Source: DMER64 sp964554535 (GTDB lineage: Bacteria; Bacteroidota; Bacteroidia; Bacteroidales; UBA932). From it: a DNA stretch of 43,661 nucleotides. Each line of letters begins with the position of its first letter. Positions within the stretch are counted from its first letter, which is position 1. The position numbers and the translations under genes are program-made. The notes beneath the pieces are model-generated. The model did not search any database, had not been told where the DNA came from, and saw only the letters and a list, made by a program, of their open reading frames with translations. Of this stretch, positions 43,066 through 43,661 are shown one piece after another. Location: NCBI GenBank assembly GCA_964554535.1, contig CAZKPB010000018.1:1-43661 (forward strand), read 5' to 3'.

Positions 43066-43190
43066 TATAATTACCTATCCGATAACGGGTACAAATACGA
43101 TGGGCCAACTGGTGGAGAAAGAGACAAAATTGCCAAATCACTGACGAGTACAAGCGGTTGGAACACCTCATTCAATGAGGGTTCTCCAGG
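43066..43190 (+). pseudogene. Fragment resembling a FISUMP-type domain
   Basis: The open frame after a stop at 43063 reads NGYKYDGPTGGERDKIAKSL then TSTSGWNTSFNEGSPG. The ...AKxLxSxxGWNxSxxEGxxG pattern is typical of the Fibrobacter succinogenes major paralogous domain found in Bacteroidota surface proteins. No start codon and no rest of the domain; it runs in frame into a methyltransferase fragment. Assignment is from pattern memory and moderately weak. Confidence 0.35.
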
Positions 43191-43626
43191 GCAACTTAAG
43201 CATATGCCGTTATGCTACGACATTGTATCAAAAGTGAGGCAATATCGTCTGCAAAGTAATCGTATACAAACTATAATTGCAGCTGAAAAACCCCATAAAT
43301 TTGGATTGGAAGTGATTCCAAACGATAATTACATGATAGTCCCTGTTGTTTCCTCCGAAAGGAGAAGATACATTCCATTGAGATTTATGACACCAGATGT
43401 CCTTTGTAGTAATCAAGTTAATTTAATCCCCCACGCCACCTTATACCACTTTGGCATCCTCATTTCCAACGTCCACATGGCCTAGATGCGAACTGTCTGC
43501 GGCCGCCTGAAATCGGACTACCGCTACTCCAAGGACGTCGTCTACAACAACTTCCCCTGGCCCCCCTGCACTGCTGGCGCCTCGGCCCAAGACCAGGCAC
43601 TGTGCGAGTGTAATAAGCAAGAGTAA
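43186..43626 (+). pseudogene. C-terminal remnant of an MmeI/YeeA-type DNA methyltransferase
   Basis: Reads SPGQLKHMPLCYDIVSKVRQ, then FGLEVIPNDNYMIVPVVSSERRRYIPLRF, IPHATLYHFGILISNVHMA, a TAG stop at 43483-43485, and on in the same frame MRTVCGRLKSDYRYSKDVVYNNFPWP (in pieces). The family reads HMAWMR at that place, so TGG has become TAG. This is the target-recognition/C-terminal part of class IIG-like methyltransferases; the catalytic NPPF part is missing. The tail after NFPWP (PCTAGASAQDQALCECNKQE) does not follow the family and is GC-rich. Confidence 0.75.
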
Positions 43627-43627
43627 C

Positions 43628-43661
43628 TTGTACTTTTTTTCGTAAAGTTGTTTGTACTTTT
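43628..43661. repeat. Short direct repeat at the right edge
   Basis: TTGTACTTTT occurs at 43628-43637 and again at 43652-43661, 24 bp apart, right at the window end. It could belong to a promoter cut by the edge (TACTTTT is most of a TAnnTTTG box) or be an assembly-end repeat. Confidence 0.4.

Overview
This window looks like a Bacteroidales (Bacteroidota) chromosome segment. It carries a SusC/SusD pair and several signal-peptidase-II lipoproteins, and most start sites follow the Bacteroidota promoter pattern TTG, about 20 bp, TAnnTTTG. It also has a Rex repressor, a single-chain pyruvate:ferredoxin oxidoreductase and a degenerate-Nudix sugar regulator. These fit an anaerobic gut-type Bacteroidales, but the genus cannot be read from the sequence. 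Most of the window is moderately GC-rich; the last 3.5 kb is clearly AT-richer and holds gene fragments.

Left part (1-7.9 kb): two unknown lipoproteins flank a tRNA-Arg(CCG) that sits beside an unusual run of perfect hairpins. Then come fabD (fatty acid synthesis), a phosphotransferase-fold kinase, and nifJ (PFOR). Behind nifJ lies a stand-alone unit with its own promoter and terminator that encodes a 27-residue membrane peptide.

Carbohydrate block (7.9-19.1 kb): a leftward operon Nudix regulator-xylB-xylA-xylE-rmuC, with a palindromic candidate operator in its promoter. It is followed by a secreted alpha/beta esterase, a secreted SGNH (sialate/xylan-type) O-acetylesterase and a rightward uxuA-mannonate oxidoreductase pair. 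Together they would deacetylate sugars and process D-xylose and hexuronate, as needed for breakdown products of acetylated glucuronoxylan. No glycoside hydrolase is present.

Histidine block (19.1-29.1 kb): a leftward operon hutH-hutI-MBL hydrolase-ftcD/fchA fusion that lacks hutU. Divergent from it is a SusC/SusD pair, and a roughly 50-bp imperfect palindrome lies between them.

Housekeeping block (29.1-39.8 kb): a YgiQ-type radical SAM protein, aminopeptidase P, Rex, a HAD phosphatase-glycosyltransferase-barrel-less TonB plug operon, an alpha/beta hydrolase lipoprotein, a second HAD phosphatase, a lipoprotein with a TonB C-terminal domain, and a MATE exporter behind two small XRE regulators.

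Right end (40.1-43.7 kb): a three-gene hipB-hipS-hipT toxin-antitoxin system (split HipA kinase) with three TACCC/GGGTA operators. Next come remnants: an integrase N-terminus joined in frame to an IS256 transposase C-terminus, a small lipoprotein, and a FISUMP-like fragment joined in frame to the C-terminus of an MmeI/YeeA-type DNA methyltransferase that has an internal stop. The most noteworthy items are the hairpin cascade, the 27-aa peptide unit, the HipBST system with its operators, the hut operon without hutU, and the chimeric remnants.
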